From contig NZ_JARXHX010000006.1 of the NCBI RefSeq assembly GCF_031127835.1, forward strand, positions 1-64,000: a DNA stretch of 64,000 nucleotides. Direction: 5' to 3'. The position numbers were made by a program, and so were the translations under genes. This DNA comes from Pelagicoccus sp. SDUM812002 (GTDB taxonomy: Bacteria; Verrucomicrobiota; Verrucomicrobiia; Opitutales; Opitutaceae). Shown piece by piece: positions 9,644 to 17,973 of this stretch. The notes beneath the pieces are model-generated. The model saw only the letters and a program-made list of their open reading frames with translations. It was not told the origin of the DNA and did not search any database. How positions within the stretch are numbered: the stretch's first letter is position 1; each line of letters opens with the position of its first letter.

Positions 9644-11353
9644 GTGCAACCGCTCACCGAACAACCTGAAACTCTCCTCTCCCTCTATCGCATCAGCCAA
9701 GCGGCCAGCGGTAGCAGTTCCCCGCGCGACGCATACACGGCGATCACTGGAGAGTTGCAACGACTCTTTGCTCCCCACGCTGCAGCCATTAGTCTCATAA
9801 ACCCGAATACAAGCTTGTTGGAAATCGAGTATGCTCTCGGCTACCCTGCCAACACCAGCGAACTCTCCATCCACCCCGGCAAGGGACTTTCCGGGCGCGT
9901 CGCCTTCAACGGCGAACCCATCCTCTGTAACGACGTCGAGAACGATTCACGCTACGTCAAGCTCTGCGATGGTGTCCGCTCAAAAATCATCGCCCCGATG
10001 ATCTCGCACGGCCACATTATCGGCGTCCTCAGCATTTCCCGCGACAAGGTCGACGCTTTCAACCAGATGGACCTCGACAATCTAGTTCTGCTTGCCAACG
10101 AATCCTCTCAAGTCCTGCAAAGCGTCTGGCACCGGCGCCAACTGGCCAACCAGTCGGAACAACTAAACGCCCTTATCGAAGTCGGACAAAACATCGTATC
10201 CAATTTCGAAACACACTCACTCTGGGAAACCGTCACAGAGGCCGCCATGGAGCTCACTCGAGCACGCCTTTGCACCCTACAGCTCTTCGATTCCAAAACC
10301 CAGAAAGTAAAGCTCCTCACGGCCCGCCCCATCGACAACGAGTACACTCAGCAAGTAGGCGAACTCGGACTTTCAGAGAGCTTATCGGGCTCCGCTATTC
10401 GCACAAAACGGCAGGTGGAGTTTTCCAATATAACCACTCCTGACTACCACGACCTCAAAGACGTCCCTATAGACTCAGAAGTCACCTCCTGCCTCGCGAC
10501 TCCTATGATCTACGAAGGGAACGTTATGGGCATCCTAAACGTATTCACAAAAGTGAGACACCGCTTCCCGAACAGTGAACGGCGTCTTCTGCAAGCCTTC
10601 GCTGACCTTGCCGCCGTTGCTGCCCAAAACGCAGAACTCTACACTCGTGTCTTCAACTCGGAAGAACGGCTCCGAAAGTCAGAGCGCCTTACAACCTTAG
10701 GCCTGCTCTCAGCTGAGATCGCCCACGAGATCCGCAATCCCCTCACCGTCATCAAGCTCCTATTCGGGTCCCTCGGTCTCGACTATCCCGAAAGCGACCC
10801 GCGACATAAAGACAAGCAAGTCATCAAAGAAAAGTTCAACCAACTTGAGGAAATCGTCTCCAAAGTCCTTTCCTTCGGGAAAGCTCCGGAAGGGATTTTC
10901 ACGCTCTGGGACATCGACGACCTTGTATCTGACACTTGCTTGCTCGTCCGTCACAAGATGCGGCAGCTAAAGATCGATCTCGAACATCAACAGTCCGGCC
11001 AACGCCTGAGAGTCAACGGCAACAAAGGCCAACTCCAACAAGTCCTGCTCAACCTTATAATCAACGCCTCCGACGCCATGCCTCACGGCGGACGGCTCAC
11101 TATTTCAACTACAGGAGAAAGCAGCGAAAAAGGAAAATTCGCCGTTTTGCATATCGAGGATACTGGTTCCGGAATCCCCGAAAACCTAGTCGAGCGCGTC
11201 TTCGACTCCTTCCTCACCGACAAACCCGAGGGTACTGGGCTCGGCCTCTCCATCGTCAAACGCATCCTCCGCAGCCACCACGGCGATATCTCCGTGTCAA
11301 AAACCTGCCCTACCGGCACCACCATGCGCATCGAGCTGCCAATCCACAAATAA
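9644..11353 (+). CDS. double-GAF sensor histidine kinase
   Basis: A soluble 569-residue kinase with a GTG start. GAF 1 spans about 15-160 and GAF 2 about 175-335 (both with the GVLS / GILNVF end motif). HisKA spans about 350-415 with phospho-accepting H361 in AEIAHEIRNPL. The HATPase_c domain has N-box NLIINASDAM, G1 EDTGSGIP and G2 GTGLGLSIV. There is no membrane segment or receiver domain, so it senses a cytoplasmic ligand or redox state through the GAF domains. No response regulator is adjacent. It lies downstream of the mtfA remnant and a REP-like element and is probably transcribed alone. Confidence 0.92.
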   Translation: MQPLTEQPETLLSLYRISQAASGSSSPRDAYTAITGELQRLFAPHAAAISLINPNTSLLEIEYALGYPANTSELSIHPGKGLSGRVAFNGEPILCNDVENDSRYVKLCDGVRSKIIAPMISHGHIIGVLSISRDKVDAFNQMDLDNLVLLANESSQVLQSVWHRRQLANQSEQLNALIEVGQNIVSNFETHSLWETVTEAAMELTRARLCTLQLFDSKTQKVKLLTARPIDNEYTQQVGELGLSESLSGSAIRTKRQVEFSNITTPDYHDLKDVPIDSEVTSCLATPMIYEGNVMGILNVFTKVRHRFPNSERRLLQAFADLAAVAAQNAELYTRVFNSEERLRKSERLTTLGLLSAEIAHEIRNPLTVIKLLFGSLGLDYPESDPRHKDKQVIKEKFNQLEEIVSKVLSFGKAPEGIFTLWDIDDLVSDTCLLVRHKMRQLKIDLEHQQSGQRLRVNGNKGQLQQVLLNLIINASDAMPHGGRLTISTTGESSEKGKFAVLHIEDTGSGIPENLVERVFDSFLTDKPEGTGLGLSIVKRILRSHHGDISVSKTCPTGTTMRIELPIHK

Positions 11354-11532
11354 CGTCCGTGGTTCAGCCAAGGCAAAGCACCCAGCATCTAATAAGTATA
11401 GAAACTAAACAAATAGTTGCCAAGCGTCGGCGGTTGTTCTTTTTTACCCCAGTCTAAACCACGTGCTAAAGCCCTCTCTAACGATCGGAGAAGGCGACTG
11501 AACTCCATCACCATTCGACCCCACCACTCCCC

Positions 11533-13212
11533 ATGTCCTTAGATCCTGACAACACTGCCCAGCGAATCACCGACGCCCGAGCTCAAGGCACGGCCGCCAC
11601 CCTAAAAACCTACGTCAGCCTCTCAGGCCCCGGCTGGCTGCAGAGCGCCATCACCCTCGGAGGCGGCTCCCTCGCCGGCGCTCTCTTCCTCGGCGTCGTC
11701 GGCGGCTACTCCATGCTCTGGGTGCAAATGTGCGCCCTCTTCATGGGCGTCATCATGCTAGCAGCCATCAGCTACGTCTCCCTGTCCATCAAGGAGAGCG
11801 TCTTCCATGGTATGCGCACTCAGATCAACCCAGTCCTCGCCTGGGGATGGATTCTCGCCACCCTCGCCGCCAACATGGTTTGGGCTCTCCCCCAGTTTTC
11901 CCTGGCCTACGGAGCCATCACCGAAAACATCGCCCCCGGCCTCATCGGCAATACCGAAGCCACCAGCACCAAGCTCATTTTTTCCCTCATCATACTCGTA
12001 CCCGTCGTTGCCATCACCTTTCTCTACGGGGGCAAAGGCATCGGTATCCGGATTTATGAGACAATTCTTAAAGTCATCGTCGGCATCATCGTTTTCTCCT
12101 TCATCGGAGTCGCCATCAAACTCGCCCTCTCCGACAGCGGCCTCCCGCTCGGCGAAATCCTAGTAGGCTTTATCCCAAATCCATCCCTCATCTTCGAGCC
12201 AAGCGCCGGCTATCGTGAGTTCCTAGACAGTATCAGCAACCCAGCCGTCCAGCAATTCTGGACCGACACGGTATTGTCCAAGCAACGCGACGTCATCGTC
12301 GCCGCCGCTTCCGCCGCTGTCGGCATTAACATGACCTTCCTCCTGCCTTTCTCCATGCGAGCAAAAGGCTGGGGCAAAACCCACCGCGGCCTCGCCATCT
12401 TCGACCTTTCCACCGGCATGGTCGTGCCCTTCCTCATCGCCACTGCCTGTATCGTGATCGCCTCCGGCTCCCTCTTCCACGCCCAGCCCTACGAAGGCGT
12501 GCTCATACAAGAAAATGGTGACCTCTCCATCACCCAGGACGCCTCGCTCGCAGGCCAAGCCGGCCAAATCCAAAGCATGCTCGACGCTCGCTCTAACGGT
12601 GAACTCGCCGGCGCACCCATTGAAAACGGTGAACTGCAAATCGCCGCCATGCTGCTCAACCGCAGCAACATGCAATTCGCCACCGCCCTCGAGCCCCTCG
12701 TCGGCCCCACCATGGCCCATATTGTCTTCGGATTCGGTGTCTTCGCCATGGCCTTATCCACGATCTCCATCCTCATGCTCATCTCTGGTTTCGTGGTCTG
12801 CGAGATGTTCAAATTTCCGCACGGCGGCATCCATCACAAGCTCGGCACGCTTGCTGGTGCCGTCGGTATCCTCTGGCCATTCCTCTGGAGCGGCACCTCC
12901 AGAGCCTATCTCGCAGTGCCGACATCAGTATTTGGATACACCCTACTGCCTGTGGCCTTCCTCGCCTTCTTCCTCATGATGAATTCCAAGAAGCTGCTCG
13001 GCGAGGCACGACCCACCGGACGCTCCCGCGTCATCTGGAACGTACTCATGGGAGTCAGCCTCCTCATCACCGGTTCCGCCTCCGTCGCCACAGCCTGGAG
13101 CAAAACCATCGGAAGCTTCGAAATCGGAAAAGTCTTCCTCATAAGCTTCGGCATCGCCATCGTCATCGGTCACTTCTACCTGAAAAGCAAGAACACCAAA
13201 ACCATTACCTGA
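11533..13212 (+). CDS. Nramp (SLC11)-related transporter with non-canonical ion-site motifs
   Basis: 559 residues with about 11-12 hydrophobic segments. The first helix begins SGPGWLQSAITLGGGS, which aligns with the Nramp opening GPGFLxSVxxxDPGN, but DPGN is replaced by GGGS. The helix-6 motif MPHN corresponds to LLPFS in MTFLLPFSMRAKGW. Both metal-coordinating motifs of classic Mn/Fe Nramp transporters are therefore changed, so the substrate cannot be inferred; Nramp-related magnesium transporters show that such changes can alter specificity. An insert of about 70 polar residues (320-390) separates later helices. Monocistronic, with a 180-nt leader. Confidence 0.7.
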   Translation: MSLDPDNTAQRITDARAQGTAATLKTYVSLSGPGWLQSAITLGGGSLAGALFLGVVGGYSMLWVQMCALFMGVIMLAAISYVSLSIKESVFHGMRTQINPVLAWGWILATLAANMVWALPQFSLAYGAITENIAPGLIGNTEATSTKLIFSLIILVPVVAITFLYGGKGIGIRIYETILKVIVGIIVFSFIGVAIKLALSDSGLPLGEILVGFIPNPSLIFEPSAGYREFLDSISNPAVQQFWTDTVLSKQRDVIVAAASAAVGINMTFLLPFSMRAKGWGKTHRGLAIFDLSTGMVVPFLIATACIVIASGSLFHAQPYEGVLIQENGDLSITQDASLAGQAGQIQSMLDARSNGELAGAPIENGELQIAAMLLNRSNMQFATALEPLVGPTMAHIVFGFGVFAMALSTISILMLISGFVVCEMFKFPHGGIHHKLGTLAGAVGILWPFLWSGTSRAYLAVPTSVFGYTLLPVAFLAFFLMMNSKKLLGEARPTGRSRVIWNVLMGVSLLITGSASVATAWSKTIGSFEIGKVFLISFGIAIVIGHFYLKSKNTKTIT

Positions 13213-13218
13213 TCTCGC

Positions 13219-13284
13219 GGGGAGCAGCCTTATGCCGCAATGAAAGCGCAAACCGATCCCGTGACGCGGAGCTTCATCCGCGAC
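13219..13284 (+). repeat. two adjacent REP-like palindromes
   Basis: 13219-13241 (GGGAGCAGCCTTATGCCGCA) matches the copy in dnaE2 at 18737-18760 with few changes. 13261-13284 has arms CGCGGA/TCCGCG around GCTTCA. Both fill the gap between the transporter and oxidoreductase genes, with AACCGATCCC between them. Confidence 0.6.
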
Positions 13285-13369
13285 CGCCACAACCAGATCA
13301 CCCACTGCAGAATTTAGATAGGTCTCCATCAGTGGTTCAAAAGCAACATCCTAATTAACCGAGAAATCT

Positions 13370-14443
13370 GTGGTTAAAGAAAACGCATCTAAACCCTACG
13401 GAATAGGAATCGTCGGACTGGGCATGATCGCCCAGTTCCACGCCAAAGCCATCGCAGACATGGGCGAGGCCAATCTCGTGGCCTGCTACAGCCGCTCTCA
13501 AGACAAGGCCGACACATTTGCCTCCGAGCATCCCTGCACCGCATATTCGGACTACGACGACTTCCTCGCCGATCCCAACCTCGACATCGTCGCCATCGCC
13601 ACCCCTAGCGGCTACCACCTTGAGCCCATCCAGGCCGCAGCCGCAGCCGGCAAGCACATCCTCTGCGAGAAACCCATCGAGGCCACCGTCGCACGAACAG
13701 ACGCTGCCATCGCCGCTTGCCAAAAACATGGCGTTAAGATCTGCGGCATCTTCCCCCGCCGCTTCACGCCTGCTGTCGAAGCCACCAAAAAGGCAGTCGA
13801 CGCCGGACGCCTGGGCCAGCTCACCCTAGCATCCGCCTACATCAAATGGTTCCGTACCCAAAATTATTACGACGCTGACATCTGGCGTCGTATCTGGTCT
13901 CTCAGCGGCGGCGGAGCCCTCATGAACCAGTCGATCCACACTATCGACATGCTGCTCCACTTCGCAGGCGACGTCGAATCCGTCTCGGCATACATGAAGA
14001 CCGCCACCCACGAGGGAATCGAAGTCGAAGATCTAGCCGTGGCCACTCTCAAATTCAAGAACGGCGCCCTCGGCACCATCGAAGGAACCACCACCGCGTA
14101 TTCAAAAACGGGACATCCTGCCCAAATACAGCTTTGCGGCTCCACCGGCTCCATCTTCCTCACCGACGAAAACCTCTCCGTCTGGGACTTCGAAACCGAA
14201 TCCCCCGAAGACGCCGAGATCCTCGCCCAGTGCGGAACCGAAGCCAGCAAAGGCGGAGCTGGAGCAGCGGATCCAGGATCCATCGACTACCGCCAACACC
14301 TTCGCAATTTCCAAGAGTTCACCGCAGCCCTGAAAGAGGGACGCGAACCCGCACTCGATGGCCCCGAATCCCGCCGCGCTATCGCCCTCATCGAGGCCAT
14401 ATACCATTCGGCCCGCCAAGACGGCCACCCCGTCACTCTTTGA
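13370..14443 (+). CDS. Gfo/Idh/MocA-family NAD(P)-dependent oxidoreductase
   Basis: 357 residues with a GTG start. The N-terminal Rossmann fold begins GIGIVGLGMIAQFHAKAI. The family lysine lies in LCEKPIEAT at about residue 100, and the C-terminal alpha/beta domain carries the MNQSIHTIDMLLHFAG motif with the catalytic-site histidine. Members oxidise or reduce sugars, inositols and their derivatives; the substrate is not predictable here. It stands alone between repeat clusters. Confidence 0.92.
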   Translation: MVKENASKPYGIGIVGLGMIAQFHAKAIADMGEANLVACYSRSQDKADTFASEHPCTAYSDYDDFLADPNLDIVAIATPSGYHLEPIQAAAAAGKHILCEKPIEATVARTDAAIAACQKHGVKICGIFPRRFTPAVEATKKAVDAGRLGQLTLASAYIKWFRTQNYYDADIWRRIWSLSGGGALMNQSIHTIDMLLHFAGDVESVSAYMKTATHEGIEVEDLAVATLKFKNGALGTIEGTTTAYSKTGHPAQIQLCGSTGSIFLTDENLSVWDFETESPEDAEILAQCGTEASKGGAGAADPGSIDYRQHLRNFQEFTAALKEGREPALDGPESRRAIALIEAIYHSARQDGHPVTL

Positions 14444-14451
14444 CTGTGGAG

Positions 14452-14564
14452 AGAGGGGTTTCACCCCGTTCCGCCCCAACCCGATCCGTAGGGCGCGGGC
14501 TTTACGCCCGTCCTGCACAACCCGATCCCCACCCTTCGTAGGGCTGGCGCTCGCGCCATGCCGC
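14452..14564 (+). repeat. cluster of REP-like palindromes
   Basis: Three elements lie in series: GAGAGGGGTTTCACCCC at about 14452, GTAGGGCGCGGGCTTTACGC plus CCGTCCTGC at 14488-14516, and GTAGGGCTGGCGCTCGCGCC plus ATGCCGC at 14538-14564. They are separated by AACCCGATCC-type spacers. The last is nearly identical to copies inside dnaE2 (18685-18711) and imuB (22907-22933). Confidence 0.75.
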
Positions 14565-14667
14565 ACTGCAGGCCCAAAAACAAACCCTCGCCAAATCCCT
14601 CCCCATCTGCGTCCATCCCAGGTTCCGAAACTCAGCACCCAGAACCCTGCACCCGGAACCAAAACAT

Positions 14668-15375
14668 TTGAAACCACGCATCAAACTCGCTGAAACTCAA
14701 CCCGCATCAGGAGGCATCCTCGCCCTCTACGAGCAAGACGGGGCCTACTCCATCAACTTCAGCGGCCAAGAGCTCATGCACTCCAAAGCCGCCGCCTCTG
14801 AAAAATTACTCGGCAGGATCGGCGGCGAATCACTTCCCAAAGGCCAACCCAGCCGCATGCTCATCGGCGGACTCGGACTCGGCTTCACCCTCGCCAACGC
14901 CCTCGAAACCTGCGGCCCTGATGCCACCCTCGAAGTCCTCGAACTCGCCGCCGAGGTCATCGACTGGAACCGCGAACACCTCCAAGAGCTAAACGGAAAG
15001 TGCGTCGACGATCCCCGCGTTGAGCTTCAAGTCGCCGACGCCACCGCTGTCATCCGCAAGGCCGCCCCCGAAACTTACGACTGCATCCTGCTTGATATCG
15101 ACAACGGCCCCGTCGCCATGGTTCAGAAAAGCAACGCTACATTGTATTCAAAATCCGGAGTCCGCACCATCAAATCCGTACTCAAACCAGGCGGGAGCGC
15201 CATCTTCTGGTCCGCCGGCCCCGACGAGAAATTCGCCGACCGCATCAAGCGAGCCGGCTTCCAAGTCAAAGCCATCCCCGCCAAAGTCCACGAAGGTGCC
15301 AAACGATCCGCATATGTCCTCTACCAAGCGACAAAAGTAGATTCCCCCTGGGAAGACACCACCAAGAAAACCTAA
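14668..15375 (+). CDS. spermidine-synthase-like SAM-fold protein
   Basis: 235 residues with a TTG start. A seven-strand methyltransferase-like fold has motif I MLIGGLGLGFTLANAL, acidic loop LEVLELAAEVIDWNRE, VADA for the adenine side, and LLDIDNGP in the position of the polyamine-synthase catalytic Asp. The family (SpeE-like) covers aminopropyltransferases and uncharacterised relatives. Because the N-terminal beta-hairpin domain is reduced, aminopropyl transfer is only a possibility. Confidence 0.75.
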   Translation: MKPRIKLAETQPASGGILALYEQDGAYSINFSGQELMHSKAAASEKLLGRIGGESLPKGQPSRMLIGGLGLGFTLANALETCGPDATLEVLELAAEVIDWNREHLQELNGKCVDDPRVELQVADATAVIRKAAPETYDCILLDIDNGPVAMVQKSNATLYSKSGVRTIKSVLKPGGSAIFWSAGPDEKFADRIKRAGFQVKAIPAKVHEGAKRSAYVLYQATKVDSPWEDTTKKT

Positions 15376-15378
15376 TCA

Positions 15379-15432
15379 GGAGGGACGACTTCCACGTCGT
15401 ACGAGGAGCTCGAAGCGACCTCGTGTCGCGAT
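15379..15432 (+). repeat. two REP-like palindromes between convergent genes
   Basis: 15379-15400 (GGAGGGACGACTTCCACGTC then GT) pairs GACGAC... with ...GTCGT, matching the 9570 type. 15411-15432 (CGAAGCGACCTCGTGTCGCG) matches the GGAGCGACC type. They lie between the convergent SpeE-like and GH92 genes and may act in transcription end. Confidence 0.6.
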
Positions 15433-15492
15433 CCTCACCCCAATTCCGCGGAACGTGCCCATCACACTATTTCTAACGCAAACCGATACGTC

Positions 15493-17826
15493 TTAGTGCC
15501 CCCACTTCTCGTTCGGCTCGGGACCGACAACCAATTTCAAAATACCGCCGCTGACTAAATCCTTATGCGGCAATAAAGAACGCTGCCACGGTTGGCCATT
15601 CCAAGTAGCCGACTGGATGTATAGATTTTCTGGAGACTGGTTCTCCACCTCGATCTCAAAAACATCTCCGTCGTAGTATCGGTCGCTCAAACGGATTCGC
15701 ACTCGCTCAAAAACAGGCGCTGTTATATCGTATTGCGAATCGATCCCCGAGCCTCCGTCAAACTGGAAAAGACCTAGAGCCATCAATGCACTCAGCGACG
15801 CCATCTGTCCCTGATCCTCATCGCCATTGTATCCGGAATGCGGATCTGTACCGCTGTAGTTCGCCTCGTGCACCTTGCGGACCCATTTCTGGCTCAGCCA
15901 AGGATAACCGATTCGATTGAAGAAATGCGCATGTCCCGTTCCATCCTGATTCGAATAGGAGATAGGCACGCTAGCATGCTCACGCTTGTGCTTCCCTTCG
16001 ATAAACCCACGAGGCTCCATTTCCTCGAAGGCTGCATTCAAACGAGTTGAGACGGCATCCATCCCACCCAGATACTCCGCCATCCCCTGCGGATCATGCG
16101 GCACATAGTAGGTCGTCAACGCAGCAGACGCTTCGCAAAAGCCTGGTTGCTCAAAAACATCCGCCGTCGGAGCGAAGCCCTCTTTCCAAGACCCATTCGG
16201 CAATTTCACCCAAGCATAGCCCTTTTCCGGCCAAAGCAAATTGCGATAGTTAAGCGCTCCGGGCGCAAATCGTTCAACCATTGCCCTCTCTCCTAAAGAT
16301 TCCGCCAGCTGCGCGATACACCAGTCGTGATAGGAATTATAAAACGTAAGGGAGGTTACCCCATTCCCGTGAGCTCCGCCCACGCCATTTCCCCAACTTA
16401 CGTACCCTTTTTCTGAATACTCGCGGTACGCCTTCTCATTGGGCTTTTTAGCATAGCCTCCATAATACCGGCTCCCATCGGGCTCCGTATTACGCACCAA
16501 TCCGGCCAGAACCTGTCGAGCATCGTAATCACGGATCCCTTTCTGATAAGCAGCCGTCAACGCAGGAGCCGCCGAGTCTCCAATCATGACGAACGTATAG
16601 TTCCCGCCAGAAGGGCCGCGCGGGATCATCCCTCCATTCTTGTACATTTCTAGGGCGGTCTTAACAAAATCGCTGTACGTTTCTGGGCAAAGCAAGGGCC
16701 ACAAAATATCCAACGACCAATGACTTCCCCACCACGCATCGGAATTATGCATCGGAAACTGGGGACGCCCCTGTTCATCCAAAGGAACCTGCCGCACCTG
16801 CGGCTCGCCGGTCATGTCCATGTAATGGCCATCCACATCACTCACCACGCGACGCCCCAATTGGCTCCGCCAAAGGTCCGTATAAAACTTTGTCTTCTGG
16901 GCAACGCTCCCCCCTTCGACCTCGATTCGCGACAATCGATCGTTCCACTCGGACCGCGAATCCGCAACCACCCTATCAAAATCCCAATGCTCCAACTCCG
17001 TATCCAAATTTAGACGCGCATTCTCGATCGAGGTATAACTGATCCCAACCTTCATCAATAAAGTCACCCCCGGTTCGAAGGAGGCAAACATGCCTACCCC
17101 AGCTCCCGCAATCTCCTCCAACTCTTCGATCACCTCCTTGGCGGAATTCCATGCACCGATCTGAGAAGCCCCCTGATCGAAGCGAGCCACGAAATAAACC
17201 GGAGTATCCTTAGTTCTACGAGGCGTCCCAGCATGCAGGCTCATCCCCTCTACTTCGCGATCGTTCACCTTCCGAGCTTCCGCCAAAACAGTCTCCCCAT
17301 GAGCCAACTTCGCCCCGATATCGAAAAGCACGTGGGCAGAGCGACCTTCCGGGAAAACATAGCGATGCATCCCCACCCGCATCGTGGAACTTAACTCCAC
17401 TGAAATGTCATAGTCCTGCAAAACCACTTTGTGGTACCCAGGCTTCACGACTTCGTCCGCATGAGAGAATCGCGACTGGTAGGCATCCATTCCCTCAGGA
17501 CCTCTCATTTCATCTGTCACCGGCATAACCGGCACTCCCGCCAGCTGCCAAGCATGGATATGGCTAAAACAGCGAATCGTCTCATCATCGTACAAGTATC
17601 CAGAATTCCATGACCCTTCCGTAGCAGTGTCAGGGGAAAGGTTCACCATGCCAAACGGCCGAGACGCGCTATTGAAATAAAACCAACGCGAACCATGAGT
17701 ATCGATCAAAGGATCAACCCAATCGACAGGTGTCTTCAACTCTTCACGTCCCTCAAGGGAGGGACACAAAGCAAGGCTCGCCAACAAAGCTCCTTTCAAA
17801 ACGTACAAATCAAAACGGGGTAACAT
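15493..17826 (-). CDS. secreted GH92 alpha-mannosidase
   Basis: 777 residues. A signal peptide (hydrophobic core LKGALLASLALCPSL) is followed by the GH92 N-terminal domain opening VDPLIDTHGSRWFYFNSASR-type with RPFGMVNLSPDT. The C-terminal (alpha/alpha)6 domain ends with YNGDEDQGQMASLSALMALG, the region that binds calcium and carries the catalytic acid residues. GH92 enzymes are calcium-dependent inverting exo-alpha-mannosidases, many acting on alpha-1,2-mannosides of yeast mannan or N-glycans. No SusCD-like or other glycanase genes are adjacent, so it is a stand-alone export enzyme. Confidence 0.93.
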   Translation of the reverse strand: MLPRFDLYVLKGALLASLALCPSLEGREELKTPVDWVDPLIDTHGSRWFYFNSASRPFGMVNLSPDTATEGSWNSGYLYDDETIRCFSHIHAWQLAGVPVMPVTDEMRGPEGMDAYQSRFSHADEVVKPGYHKVVLQDYDISVELSSTMRVGMHRYVFPEGRSAHVLFDIGAKLAHGETVLAEARKVNDREVEGMSLHAGTPRRTKDTPVYFVARFDQGASQIGAWNSAKEVIEELEEIAGAGVGMFASFEPGVTLLMKVGISYTSIENARLNLDTELEHWDFDRVVADSRSEWNDRLSRIEVEGGSVAQKTKFYTDLWRSQLGRRVVSDVDGHYMDMTGEPQVRQVPLDEQGRPQFPMHNSDAWWGSHWSLDILWPLLCPETYSDFVKTALEMYKNGGMIPRGPSGGNYTFVMIGDSAAPALTAAYQKGIRDYDARQVLAGLVRNTEPDGSRYYGGYAKKPNEKAYREYSEKGYVSWGNGVGGAHGNGVTSLTFYNSYHDWCIAQLAESLGERAMVERFAPGALNYRNLLWPEKGYAWVKLPNGSWKEGFAPTADVFEQPGFCEASAALTTYYVPHDPQGMAEYLGGMDAVSTRLNAAFEEMEPRGFIEGKHKREHASVPISYSNQDGTGHAHFFNRIGYPWLSQKWVRKVHEANYSGTDPHSGYNGDEDQGQMASLSALMALGLFQFDGGSGIDSQYDITAPVFERVRIRLSDRYYDGDVFEIEVENQSPENLYIQSATWNGQPWQRSLLPHKDLVSGGILKLVVGPEPNEKWGH

Positions 17827-17973
17827 TCTTTGACCTAAGGAAGATCCCTTTCACCTCGCGAGAAAAATCACAACAACCCCATCATCCCAAAAATAATCCG
17901 CGCTCATTCGTTCAATGATCTTCTCTCTCGCTCCTCGGTATTGGGCAAAAAACACAATCCTATCCGCTCTCCC

